A stretch of 6,638 nucleotides of DNA from an uncultured Methanobrevibacter sp. (lineage in GTDB: Archaea; Methanobacteriota; Methanobacteria; Methanobacteriales; Methanobacteriaceae): positions 1 through 6,638 of the forward strand of contig ONIK01000086.1 of assembly GCA_900317865.1 (NCBI GenBank), given 5' to 3'. The first letter of the stretch is position 1, and every line of letters begins with the position of its first letter. The notes below the pieces were generated by a model. The model did not search any database. It was not told where the DNA came from and worked only from the letters and a program-made list of their open reading frames with translations. The position numbers were made by a program, and so were the translations under genes. Shown piece by piece: positions 1 to 6,377 of the stretch.

Positions 1-1
1 A

Positions 2-85
2 TTAATTGCATCAATTCCTTCACAGATTCAAGCAATAATCCTTGCAATTAGCCATGAGCAAATTAATAAGTTAGTTAGTACATGA
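2..85 (+). CDS. C-terminal end of an unidentified gene (5' part outside window)
   Basis: Reading from base 2, the sequence is open for 27 codons to a TGA at 83-85. The peptide ends in ISHEQINKLVST and has a regular hydrophobic/polar alternation (IPSQIQAIILAISHEQINKL), as expected of one or two amphipathic helices. The neighbouring frame 1 meets stops at 49, 55, 64 and 67, so this is the only convincing coding frame here. I do not recognise the family and the fragment is too short to assign one. The gene lies just upstream of, and on the same strand as, the ruined adhesin gene. Whether it was ever part of the same transcript cannot be told from this window. Confidence 0.45.
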   Translation, partial: LIASIPSQIQAIILAISHEQINKLVST

Positions 86-109
86 TTAAATTATTGTATA
101 TAATTTTCA

Positions 110-876
110 TTTGGCGGAAGCATTCCTGTGAACTTAATTTTTTACATGATTTCGTAATTTGCGGTAAAAGATAGTTGTTTGGCAATAATGCAAGCAATTA
201 TATGAATAAACCAAATAATTATAATGTTCAAATGGACAGCTGGTTATTCCTAAACGGAACAAATAATCAAAACGACATTAAATTCTTCCTGATGAGATAT
301 AACGGTATAACAACAAGTGAATATGATAATACTTTACTGCCGGAAATCAATTTAACGATTACTACAACAGGAGGTATTGTTGACAAATCTGTTGTTGGTC
401 TAGATGAAACAGTCAAATTCAGCCCTGCTGAAAGTGGAATTAAAAGAGTAACTGCACAAATAGAAGATGCAGTGCAAACAATTGAATTTTCAATGGGCAA
501 CTTCAACATCCTGTAGGGAGTAATCAATAATGCAAATTCTTCAGTCATCAACTTAACACACAACTACATATACGACCAGTGGGATACGATGACTGAAGGG
601 GTTTTAATTGATAGGAATGTGACAATCAACGGTAACGGCTTTACGATTGATGCAAAAGGTAAATCAAGGATATTTGAGGTAACTGCAGGATTCATTAATA
701 TTACTGATGTTACATTGAAAAACGGAAATGCAGACAATGGTGGTGCCCTTTACTTTAGTAATGCTATTTCCAATTCCAATATAAATGCTAACATTAATCT
801 AATGCCTGGAGAATATATTATAACATCAAGTTATAACGATTCAAGCATTGCAAACAAAATAACTATTAAATGTTGA
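110..876 (+). pseudogene. Decayed adhesin-like protein (beta-helix and Ig-like domains)
   Basis: Fragments in one reading frame (175-876) belong to the large surface adhesin-like proteins typical of Methanobrevibacter. First comes the end of one beta-helix domain (FGNNASNYMNKPNNYNVQ, then SWLFLNGT). An Ig-like strand region follows (PEINLTITTTGGIVDKS to VTAQIEDAVQTIEFSM). Then comes the start of a second beta-helix domain (GVINNANSSVINLTHNY, VTINGNGFTIDAKGKS, ITDVTLKNGNADNGGALYF). Last is the end of a C-terminal Ig-like repeat (INLMPGEYIITSSYNDSS). The frame is broken by TAG at 514-516, probably a mutated CAG, since ILQGVINNAN would suit the domain start. A jump near 787-795 joins a mid-helix sequence (SNSNINA) directly to the late Ig-like repeat, indicating an internal deletion. 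There is no start codon or signal peptide. Upstream, 110-177 yields adhesin-like pieces in alternating frames. Intact relatives normally run to many hundreds or thousands of residues, so this is a remnant. Family identity is recalled knowledge; the breaks are directly visible. Confidence 0.8.
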
Positions 877-903
877 GATTAATTTCTCAACAACTTTTTT
901 TTT
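871..903 (+). terminator. Hairpin plus T-tract terminator after the adhesin remnant
   Basis: A perfect 8-bp stem (TGTTGAGA at 871-878 with TCTCAACA at 885-892) around a 6-base loop is followed after one base by nine T residues (895-903). The stem includes the TGA stop codon of the adhesin remnant (874-876). The T-run lies on the plus strand, so it would stop transcripts coming from the left and insulate the convergent GtrA/GT2 operon. Archaeal termination depends mainly on the T-run; the stem may add RNA stability. Confidence 0.65.
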
Positions 904-919
904 AAAATTAATTCCATTA

Positions 920-1321
920 TTAATCATGCTTTTTAAAGACAATCAGTTTTGAGAATATGTAGTTTAAAACAATCACGATGATTTGAACAACGATTTTTGA
1001 TATTGAGCCATCAAATGCAAGAAGATCAATGAATGCATACATCAAAAACATATCTACAACACCGGAAAATATCCTGCCTCCAAAAAAGAGAGACATTTCC
1101 TTCAGTATATTAGGACTCCTGCTTTCAAACACCCATCTCCGGTTGGTTACATATGCAAAAAGCACTGATAGAAACCATGCTATGGCGTTTGAAACCAGAT
1201 AATTGATTCCCAAAAGATTTGCAAAGAAAAAATAACTTATGAGATTAACAAAAAATGTGAATGCTCCAAAAACTACATACAGTATCAGTTCTCTATCAAA
1301 CTTTATCCAGTCTTTTATCAT
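920..1321 (-). CDS. GtrA-family membrane protein (putative lipid-linked sugar flippase)
   Basis: This small membrane protein has 133 residues with four predicted membrane segments (about 11-36, 39-59, 76-97 and 108-127). It matches the GtrA family layout: FGAFTFFVNLISY in the first segment, the conserved FAYVTNRRWVF turn at 55-65, and the closing NYIFSKLIVF at 120-129. GtrA proteins are thought to move polyprenyl-phosphate-linked sugars across the membrane for an outside transferase. The start chosen is ATG at 1319-1321, because AAGGAG lies 10 bases upstream and because it leaves the usual family length. A longer reading from 1369 adds 16 charged residues inside the previous gene. The start lies within the end of the glycosyltransferase gene (26-base overlap), so the pair is one operon, probably translationally coupled. 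The substrate cannot be read from the sequence. Confidence 0.85.
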   Translation of the reverse strand: MIKDWIKFDRELILYVVFGAFTFFVNLISYFFFANLLGINYLVSNAIAWFLSVLFAYVTNRRWVFESRSPNILKEMSLFFGGRIFSGVVDMFLMYAFIDLLAFDGSISKIVVQIIVIVLNYIFSKLIVFKKHD

Positions 1322-2237
1322 CGATGTTTGTCTCCTTAATAATGAAAATAGGACGATTCTTTGTTTCATTGTATGTGTTTTCCAGATATTTGCCCAATAT
1401 TCCGATTAAAATCATTTGCATACCTCCCAAAAACAGTATTGCACATATTGTTGTTGCAAAACCCTGGACGGGATCTGAATATAAGAGATATTTCACTATA
1501 ATAAACAGAAGGTAAAGGAATGCAAGTGCTGAAATTATGAATCCCAGAATTATTGAAAGTGAGAGGGGGAGTGTCGTAAATGCAATAATGGCTTTAATGG
1601 AATACCTGATGAGGTCTCCGACTGACCATGTGCTCTCTCCTGCAACCCTTTGAATGTTTTCGTATTCAATCCACTTGGTTTCAAAGCCGACCCATTGGAA
1701 AAGCCCCTTTGAAAAGCGGTTGTATTCGTTCATTCGTATCACTGCATCGGTGACCTGGCGTGTCATCACACGATAATCCGTTGCTCCGGCCACAAGTTTT
1801 ACGCTGGAAATGGAATTGAACAGTCTGTAGAACAATCGGGATCCCAATTTATTAATCACAGGTTCGCCTTTTTTTGAAACCCTTTTTGCAGCTGCAACGT
1901 CGTAACCTTCATGTATTGCCTCAATCATTTCCAGAAGAAGACTTGGAGGGTGCTGAAGGTCAGCGTCTATGAGACCGACCAGGCTGCCTGTGGAAATAAT
2001 CAGACCTGCATAGATTGCAGATTCCTTTCCGAAATTTCTTGAAAATGAGATATATTTGACATTCGGATTTGAATCCGCCAGTTTTCTTATTTTTTCCTGA
2101 GTATTATCCTGGGAGCCGTCGTTGATAAAGAGGACTTCATAATTAATGCCGACTAATGTCTTTTGAAGTTCCTCAAAAAATATTTCGACAGTTTTCTCTT
2201 CGTTATAACAGGGTACAATAATGCTCAGCAATTCCAT
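1296..2237 (-). CDS. GT2 polyprenyl-phosphate glycosyltransferase (GtrB/ArnC/DPM1-like)
   Basis: This 313-residue enzyme should transfer a sugar from a nucleotide sugar to a polyprenyl (in archaea, dolichyl-type) phosphate at the cytoplasmic face. The GT-A fold opens with LSIIVPCYNEEKTV (4-17) and has NDGSQDNT (39-46), the metal and nucleotide-binding DADLQHPPSL (91-100), GATDYRVM (151-158), the family motif RFSKGLFQWVGF (174-185) and RVAGESTWS (197-205). Two C-terminal membrane helices follow (about 218-249 and 258-283), the usual GtrB/YkcC arrangement and length. A weak AAGGA lies 13 bases before the ATG. It is the first gene of a minus-strand operon and overlaps gtrA by 26 bases, the classic pairing of a lipid-phosphate sugar synthase with its flippase. 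A GT-C transferase and a deacetylase sit on the other side of the shared promoter. The sugar cannot be assigned; ArnC, GtrB and dolichyl-phosphate mannose synthase all share these motifs. Confidence 0.9.
   Translation of the reverse strand: MELLSIIVPCYNEEKTVEIFFEELQKTLVGINYEVLFINDGSQDNTQEKIRKLADSNPNVKYISFSRNFGKESAIYAGLIISTGSLVGLIDADLQHPPSLLLEMIEAIHEGYDVAAAKRVSKKGEPVINKLGSRLFYRLFNSISSVKLVAGATDYRVMTRQVTDAVIRMNEYNRFSKGLFQWVGFETKWIEYENIQRVAGESTWSVGDLIRYSIKAIIAFTTLPLSLSIILGFIISALAFLYLLFIIVKYLLYSDPVQGFATTICAILFLGGMQMILIGILGKYLENTYNETKNRPIFIIKETNIDDKRLDKV
1332..1337 (-). promoter_or_regulatory. Ribosome binding site deciding the GtrA start
   Basis: The minus strand reads AAGGAG here, 10 bases before the ATG at 1319-1321. 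It lies inside the coding sequence of the upstream glycosyltransferase. No comparable site precedes the alternative start at 1369, so this motif decides the start choice. Confidence 0.6.
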
Positions 2238-2417
2238 ATTGAAATATTTATCCTTGTTGGTATAAATAATTTTTAATAATATTGTCTTTTTACCGGCAAG
2301 TTTTAAACGGGAAAATATTTTTTGTTAAGTTTTATATACTTTGTTTTTTATATGATATTTTAACTTAAATTTTTTTTCTATGATTCAAAATTATAGATTT
2401 CAGCTTAAAAAAGGGAA
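2238..2417. promoter_or_regulatory. Divergent promoter region between the GT2 operon and the deacetylase gene
   Basis: This 180-bp, very A/T-rich gap separates two outward-facing genes. A clear archaeal box A, TTTATATA, lies at 2331-2338. It reads TATATAAA on the minus strand, so it could seat TBP for either direction. Used rightward it would start RNA near 2360 (leader of about 55-60 bases); used leftward, near 2305. Other A/T boxes are TTATTTATA on the minus strand at about 2261-2269, which would give a nearly leaderless GT2 message, and TTATAGA at 2391-2397 on the plus strand, which would give a nearly leaderless deacetylase message. I cannot choose between them from sequence alone. No palindromic operator was noticed. 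Confidence 0.45.
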
Positions 2418-3197
2418 ATGATGATACTGTTAAGTTTTGATATTGAGGAGTTTGATGTGCCCAGGGAGAATGGGGTCGACTATTCGCTTGAGGAAGGCAT
2501 GAAGGTGTCTGTTGAAGGTACAAACATCATTTTGGATATCCTTAAAAGAAATGATGTTAGAGCCACATTATTTTGCACAGCAAATTTTGCTGAAAACGCT
2601 CCAAAAACAATGAAAAGAATACTGAATGATGGCCATGAAGTTGCATCCCATGGTGTTGACCACTTTGAGCCTAAAGAAAGTGATTTTGCAAAATCAAAGG
2701 ATATTTTAGAAAAAATAACCGGAACAGAAATAAGGGGCTACCGTCAGCCGAGGATGTTCCCGGTAAAAGACAGTGAAATCCGCAATGTAGGATATGCCTA
2801 CAATTCATCCATTAACCCTGCATTCATTCCTGGAAGATACATGAATCTCAACACTCCAAGGACATATTTCGAAAAGGATGGGGTAGTTCAGATTCCGGCT
2901 TCTGTAACTCCAACGTTAAGGTTTCCTCTCTTCTGGCTGTCACTGCATAATCTTCCTGAAAGTGTCTACCACAGGTTGGTTCGCCGCGCCCTGAAAAAGG
3001 ACGGTTATTTCACCACATACTTCCATCCATGGGAGTTCTATGAGTTAAATGATCATCCGGAATTTAATGTGCCGTTTATAATGAAAAGAAACAGCGGTTC
3101 TGCAATGGCTCAAAGACTTGACCATTTAATCGGGATGCTTAAAGACAGAAATCATGTATTTGCCACATACAGTGAATTTGTGGACTCCATCCGTTAA
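2418..3197 (+). CDS. NodB-type polysaccharide/lipid-sugar deacetylase, cytoplasmic
   Basis: This 259-residue carbohydrate esterase family 4-like protein is expected to remove N- or O-acyl groups from a sugar. NodB motifs are visible in order: FDIEEFD near the N-terminus (metal or catalytic D8), the metal-binding HGVDH (H78, H82), RGYRQPR (106-112) and the late YFHPWEF (201-207). The DIEEFD form resembles the DVEE/DVED subgroup associated with exopolysaccharide loci. There is no signal peptide or membrane segment, so it should act in the cytoplasm on a soluble or lipid-linked sugar, as ArnD and NaxD do, and not on finished wall polymer. Two ATGs stand in tandem (2418, 2421). The AGGGA just before them is 1 or 4 bases away, so the second ATG, or a leaderless start, is possible. 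It faces away from the GT2/GtrA operon and precedes the GT-C gene by 205 bases. Substrate is unknown. Confidence 0.85.
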   Translation: MMILLSFDIEEFDVPRENGVDYSLEEGMKVSVEGTNIILDILKRNDVRATLFCTANFAENAPKTMKRILNDGHEVASHGVDHFEPKESDFAKSKDILEKITGTEIRGYRQPRMFPVKDSEIRNVGYAYNSSINPAFIPGRYMNLNTPRTYFEKDGVVQIPASVTPTLRFPLFWLSLHNLPESVYHRLVRRALKKDGYFTTYFHPWEFYELNDHPEFNVPFIMKRNSGSAMAQRLDHLIGMLKDRNHVFATYSEFVDSIR

Positions 3198-3364
3198 AGT
3201 CAATTAAAATATATGATGCTTTTGTTCAAAGCAATATGATTTGCCTTAAAAAAACAGCAGCTAATCATTGGAGAATATTTTGCATGATTAATTATTGAAA
3301 TATTGCCATGACAATCAATTCAAATTTCATTATCTTTATTTTTAAAAAATAACAATTTAAATTT

Positions 3365-3400
3365 AGAAAATATTTAATATGTTCAATAACTAATGTAGTA
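3365..3400 (+). promoter_or_regulatory. Probable TATA box and start region for the GT-C gene
   Basis: The gap 3198-3402 is A/T-rich and holds AATATTTAATAT at about 3369-3380, a plausible box A centred some 27 bases before the ATG at 3403. No Shine-Dalgarno sequence stands ahead of that ATG (TAATGTAGTATT precedes it). Together these suggest its own, nearly leaderless transcript. The rest of the gap shows only a weak 6-bp hairpin (TGCTTT at 3217-3222 with AAAGCA at 3228-3233) without a T-tract, so termination after the deacetylase gene is not obvious and readthrough remains possible. Confidence 0.4.
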
Positions 3401-3402
3401 TT

Positions 3403-4926
3403 ATGGGTTTTAATTTTGAGTTTGACAGAAAAAATAAAGATATTGTTGGAAAGTTTTTTTTCGCACTTAGTTTTATAATACTTGTTTACATGCTTATAAC
3501 TCCCCTTGACCATCTTATTCTCCATGTTGACGAGTATTTCACACTTACGCTTATCAATTTCGATGTAGGTGAAATGATAAGCCTCACCGCTGCGGACGTG
3601 CATCCGCCATTATATTATCTGATACTTAAGTTCGCAATGACTGTTTTCGGATTTTTCGGAGTCTCTGCCCACAGTATCTATGCAGTAAGGATAGTTTCTA
3701 TAATTCCATATGCAATTATCATGCTTATTTCATATTTCAAAATCAGAAAGGATTACGGATGGCTCACAGCAGGACTTTTCATGTTCTCAATAGGTGTCAT
3801 GAGTCAGTTTTTCTTTTATTTCCTCATAGCAAGAATGTATAGCTGGGCAATCCTGTTTATGCTTGTAGCTTTCATATATACAAAGGAAATCTACACTAAG
3901 GGGGAACTGAAATACTGGATGATTGTATGCATTGCATCAGTATTGGCTGCATATACGCATTATTTTGCAGGAATTTCTGCAGCGTGTCTTTTCCTGATTT
4001 TAATATATTATGTTATTTTTAAAAACAGAAGTCAGATCAGGAATCTTTGCATTTCTATTGCGGCGGGAGTTCTTTTATATGCATTTTGGCTTCGGACTCT
4101 TTTTGCTCAGTTGGGCGCCGTTCACCATGGGTTCTGGGTTCCTAGAGTTACTGTTAAATCACTTATCGAGGATTTTGGATACTATGCATATTGCAATAAC
4201 CTTTTCTTTGCAGCTATTGCAATTCTGATACTTATTGCTATCATATACATGTATAAAAAACAGCTGAATGATAAATACGACACGGACAACTTTTATCTTC
4301 TCACCGGCCTTGGAGTTTATATGGGAACAATCATAATTGCTCTTATTGTTTCCCTTACGTTTAAGCCTGTACTGCTTGCCAGATATTTGATTCCTGCCTC
4401 AGCGGTTTTATGGCTTTCAATCGCAATTCTCATAAACAAGATTGAAGACAGAAGGACAATGATGTATTCATTTGCGCTCGTATGTCTGCTTCTGATTGTG
4501 GGAACGGGATACATGATAAGTTCCAACATCACGATGTATAATGAGGGAATGGCTAAAGAAAACCTCTTCAATGAAATCACGCAGGATGAAAATGCATCAC
4601 TTATTCTGGCCCGACCGAACGGAGAAATATATTTCCTGGACTATTCTGACAGGGTGGATACCTATTGTATCAAATATACATATGTCTTTGACAAGACCTC
4701 GGACAGGCTGCATCAGACATTCAATTTCAAGGACACGTCGGAGAAGGATATCTCGGATCTTGTTATAAACAATACGGACAGACATTTCTATCTTGTCAAT
4801 ATTATGACCTGGGGAGACCTGAATTTGAGTCCGCAAATCAACAAGACCACATTGCTGTCTGATCAGGGAATTGAGATATCCAAGCTGACACTCAAAGGAC
4901 CTGAAATTAATGAAACGGCAAATTAA
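3403..4926 (+). CDS. GT-C membrane glycosyltransferase (PMT_2/ArnT-like)
   Basis: This 507-residue polytopic protein should transfer a sugar from a polyprenyl-phosphate carrier to an acceptor on the outer face. After a first helix (about 18-35) comes the first outside loop with the acidic pair DEYFTLTL (D43, E44) and then DVHPPLYYLI (65-74), the diagnostic acidic-HPP motif of this superfamily. ARMYSW (143-148), THYFAG (185-190) and KPVLLARYLIPAS (321-333) are further family landmarks. About ten or more helices run to residue 373. A soluble tail of roughly 130 residues follows, carrying six N-X-S/T sequons (N375, N397, N456, N474, N480, N503) against one in the preceding part (N208), consistent with an extracytoplasmic position. 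Length fits the family. There is no Shine-Dalgarno site; an A/T box sits at leaderless spacing. It most likely uses the lipid-linked sugar made by the neighbouring GT2 enzyme. The acceptor is unknown. Confidence 0.85.
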   Translation: MGFNFEFDRKNKDIVGKFFFALSFIILVYMLITPLDHLILHVDEYFTLTLINFDVGEMISLTAADVHPPLYYLILKFAMTVFGFFGVSAHSIYAVRIVSIIPYAIIMLISYFKIRKDYGWLTAGLFMFSIGVMSQFFFYFLIARMYSWAILFMLVAFIYTKEIYTKGELKYWMIVCIASVLAAYTHYFAGISAACLFLILIYYVIFKNRSQIRNLCISIAAGVLLYAFWLRTLFAQLGAVHHGFWVPRVTVKSLIEDFGYYAYCNNLFFAAIAILILIAIIYMYKKQLNDKYDTDNFYLLTGLGVYMGTIIIALIVSLTFKPVLLARYLIPASAVLWLSIAILINKIEDRRTMMYSFALVCLLLIVGTGYMISSNITMYNEGMAKENLFNEITQDENASLILARPNGEIYFLDYSDRVDTYCIKYTYVFDKTSDRLHQTFNFKDTSEKDISDLVINNTDRHFYLVNIMTWGDLNLSPQINKTTLLSDQGIEISKLTLKGPEINETAN

Positions 4927-4932
4927 CGTAAT

Positions 4933-4966
4933 GGGGGCAATTTCCCCTTTTATTTTTAAATTTTTC
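4933..4966 (+). terminator. Terminator after the GT-C gene
   Basis: GGGG at 4934-4937 pairs with CCCC at 4944-4947 around a six-base loop, with a possible extra G-U pair. It is followed by the T-rich stretch TTTTATTTTTAAATTTTTC. This lies seven bases past the TAA of the GT-C gene (4924-4926). The short GC stem plus T-tracts is a convincing end for the rightward transcript. Confidence 0.65.
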
Positions 4967-4992
4967 TTGATTGCACTGATTTTCGATTTAAG

Positions 4993-5196
4993 AGCTCTGC
5001 AATCATGTAGCTTCGAAAATATTCATTGTCAATGTAATGGATAGATGATTTCATGTTTGATACGTTGTATCGGTTAATGTGCAGGCAATTGTATTGTACG
5101 CTTTTCCTGCTAATCATTCCCGTTTTTGAATTTTTTGCATGAAATTTGGCTGGTGAATAATTGATTTCAGCTATTGTAATTTTGATACTTTGTTAT
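4993..5196 (+). pseudogene. Possible degenerate partial copy of the GT-C gene
   Basis: This stretch has no intact plus-strand gene but matches the upstream GT-C gene in order at several points. The main match is 5168-5190 against 4211-4233, 21 of 23 bases identical with both differences C to T, followed after a 2-base gap by TGTTAT against TGCTAT. Shorter colinear matches are 4993-5004 with 3841-3852 (10 of 12), TAGCTT at 5008 with 3866, GATGATT at 5044 with 3918, TGCAGG at 5080 with 3966, and CTTTTCCTG at 5101 with 3988. The last two are 21 and 22 bases apart in the two copies. The best stretch translates as SAIVILILCYF, close to AAIAILILIAI in the intact protein. Stops and deletions break it. 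The short matches alone could be chance in A/T-rich DNA; the 23-base match and the constant order are the case for a relic of a tandem duplication or paralogue. Confidence 0.35.
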
Positions 5197-5412
5197 TTTT
5201 TATTAGCTTTGGTTGAAGTTATCTTTTAGAATATTTGTGCTGATTTTAAAAAATACTTTTAATCATTGGGATATGTATATGAATTTTCAGAAATTGTAAA
5301 AATTTAGGATAGAATATTGCCGAAGACTTAATCTGAATCAGTCTCAACGTCAAAAATCATTAATATCTGAAATAAGAAAAACATTATCAAAAGACAATTG
5401 GGAGCTTTAGTT
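5197..5412. other. Gap before the ROK kinase gene with weak promoter candidates
   Basis: No gene is supported here on either strand. Candidate A/T boxes for the kinase are TTAATATC at about 5360-5367, which would start RNA near 5390 and leave a short leader containing the ribosome binding site, and AAATACTTTTAAT at about 5250-5262. The former fits the spacing best, but neither is strong. No hairpin with a T-tract was found. Confidence 0.3.
5400..5404 (+). promoter_or_regulatory. Ribosome binding site deciding the ROK kinase start
   Basis: GGGAG stands 8 bases before the ATG at 5413, an ideal spacing. It falls inside the five extra codons that a TTG start at 5398 would include, so the ATG at 5413 is the better start. 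Confidence 0.65.
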
Positions 5413-6303
5413 ATGTGCAGTGAAAGATACCTGGCGATAGATGTTGGAGGAACAGCTATTAAATACGTCCTTACAGACAGGACAGCAAAAATCAACAAAA
5501 TCAATGAAATTAAAACAAATAGGAATAAGAAAGAACTGTTTAACTCACTGGATGAAATAATTGCTCCCAATATGGATGATATAAATGGTATTGCACTCTC
5601 ATTTCCCGGTAAAATTGATGCCGAAAAGGGCATTGCACATACTGCGGGAGCATTAAACGGGATTTCAAATTTGCCCATAAAATCAATCCTTGAAGAAAAA
5701 TATTCCAAACCTGTATGGATTGAAAACGACGGTAAATGTGGAGTATTGGCGGAATTTTGGAAAGGAAACCTGTCTGATGTAAAAAACGGAGTATTTATCG
5801 GTATAGGCACAGAAATCGCCGGCGGTATAATACTTGAAGGAAAACTCTATCGAGGATCTTTTGGATCATCTGGAGAATTTTCAAGCATGCTGAACTGCCT
5901 TAAAAATCCCGACAATGAAAAGCGCTTCGGTAAAATTGGAGGCCATAAAAACATGATTTCATATTACGGAAGCGGTAAATGCATCGACAGTTATGAGTTC
6001 TTTGATAAGTATCAAAACCGTGATGAGACTGCTCAAAAGGCATTGAAAGAATACTCTCGAATAATTGCTGCCGGAATCATTAATATCCAGTCCGTATTGG
6101 ACGTGGAAAAGTTCTGCATCGGTGGAGGAATTTCAGCCCAGGATGCATTGATAGATGAAATACGCAAAAGCCTTCAGGAATTCATTGCCATCAAATCATC
6201 AGAAGCAATTAACGAACCTGCAATCGAAAAATGCCATTTTGGAAATGGGGCCGGATGTGTTGGCGCATTATATAACTTTTTGATTATGGAAAAACTCATC
6301 TGA
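5413..6303 (+). CDS. ROK-family sugar kinase, zinc-less BglK-like type
   Basis: This 296-residue cytoplasmic protein should phosphorylate a sugar or glycoside with ATP. The N-terminal phosphate loop DVGGTAIK (10-17), SFPGKID (63-69), ENDGKCGVLAEFWKG with the probable catalytic base D106 (104-118), GTEIAGGIILEGKLYRG (132-148), sugar-contacting GSSGEF (151-156), IGGGIS (236-241) and the C-terminal GCVGALYNFL (281-290) lie in ROK order and at family length. The HTH domain of ROK repressors is absent, so it is an enzyme. The CxCGxxGC zinc cluster of glucokinases and NagC-type proteins is also absent; overall spacing resembles the zinc-less beta-glucoside kinases (BglK). The second phosphate motif reads GTE-IAGG where GTG-IGGG is usual. 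It sits alone after a gap, and its link to the surface-glycan genes is only by position. Its sugar is unknown. Confidence 0.8.
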   Translation: MCSERYLAIDVGGTAIKYVLTDRTAKINKINEIKTNRNKKELFNSLDEIIAPNMDDINGIALSFPGKIDAEKGIAHTAGALNGISNLPIKSILEEKYSKPVWIENDGKCGVLAEFWKGNLSDVKNGVFIGIGTEIAGGIILEGKLYRGSFGSSGEFSSMLNCLKNPDNEKRFGKIGGHKNMISYYGSGKCIDSYEFFDKYQNRDETAQKALKEYSRIIAAGIINIQSVLDVEKFCIGGGISAQDALIDEIRKSLQEFIAIKSSEAINEPAIEKCHFGNGAGCVGALYNFLIMEKLI

Positions 6304-6345
6304 GATTGAATTTCATATCATTATCTTCGGATTAAACTTGTATTT

Positions 6346-6352
6346 AAAAAAA
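6346..6352 (-). terminator. T-tract that could end the convergent minus-strand gene
   Basis: Seven A residues on the plus strand give a T7 run on the minus strand, about 100 bases past the TGA of the gene entering from the right. Archaeal terminators are often simple T-tracts. No tight hairpin adjoins it, so support is modest. For the opposite direction, T7 at 6372-6378 could end the ROK transcript. Confidence 0.3.
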
Positions 6353-6377
6353 GATTGCTGTGGTGGTAATGTTTTTT

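Noticed and set aside
514..516. In-frame TAG read as pyrrolysine.
   Set aside because: The Methanobacteriales suggested by this sequence are not known to carry the pyrrolysine system, adhesins are not known Pyl proteins, and the gene has other lesions, so decay explains the stop better.
267..563. Minus-strand frame of 98 codons.
   Set aside because: Antisense to the adhesin remnant, with no family motif.
1261..1515. Plus-strand frame of 84 codons.
   Set aside because: Antisense shadow of the GT2/GtrA overlap region.
3292..3603. Minus-strand frame of 103 codons spanning the gap and the start of the GT-C gene.
   Set aside because: Lys/Ile/Asn-rich low-complexity translation overlapping a well-supported gene.
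4956..5117. A 53-codon minus-strand reading frame starting MISRKSVQYN and ending RKI.
   Set aside because: Its composition looks fair, but the GGGA lies directly against the ATG with no spacer, it shows no recognised motif, and the same DNA matches the plus-strand GT-C gene. It may be a chance antisense frame; a homology search would decide.
5328..5810. Minus-strand frame of 160 codons.
   Set aside because: Antisense shadow over the ROK kinase N-terminal half, whose motifs are unmistakable.
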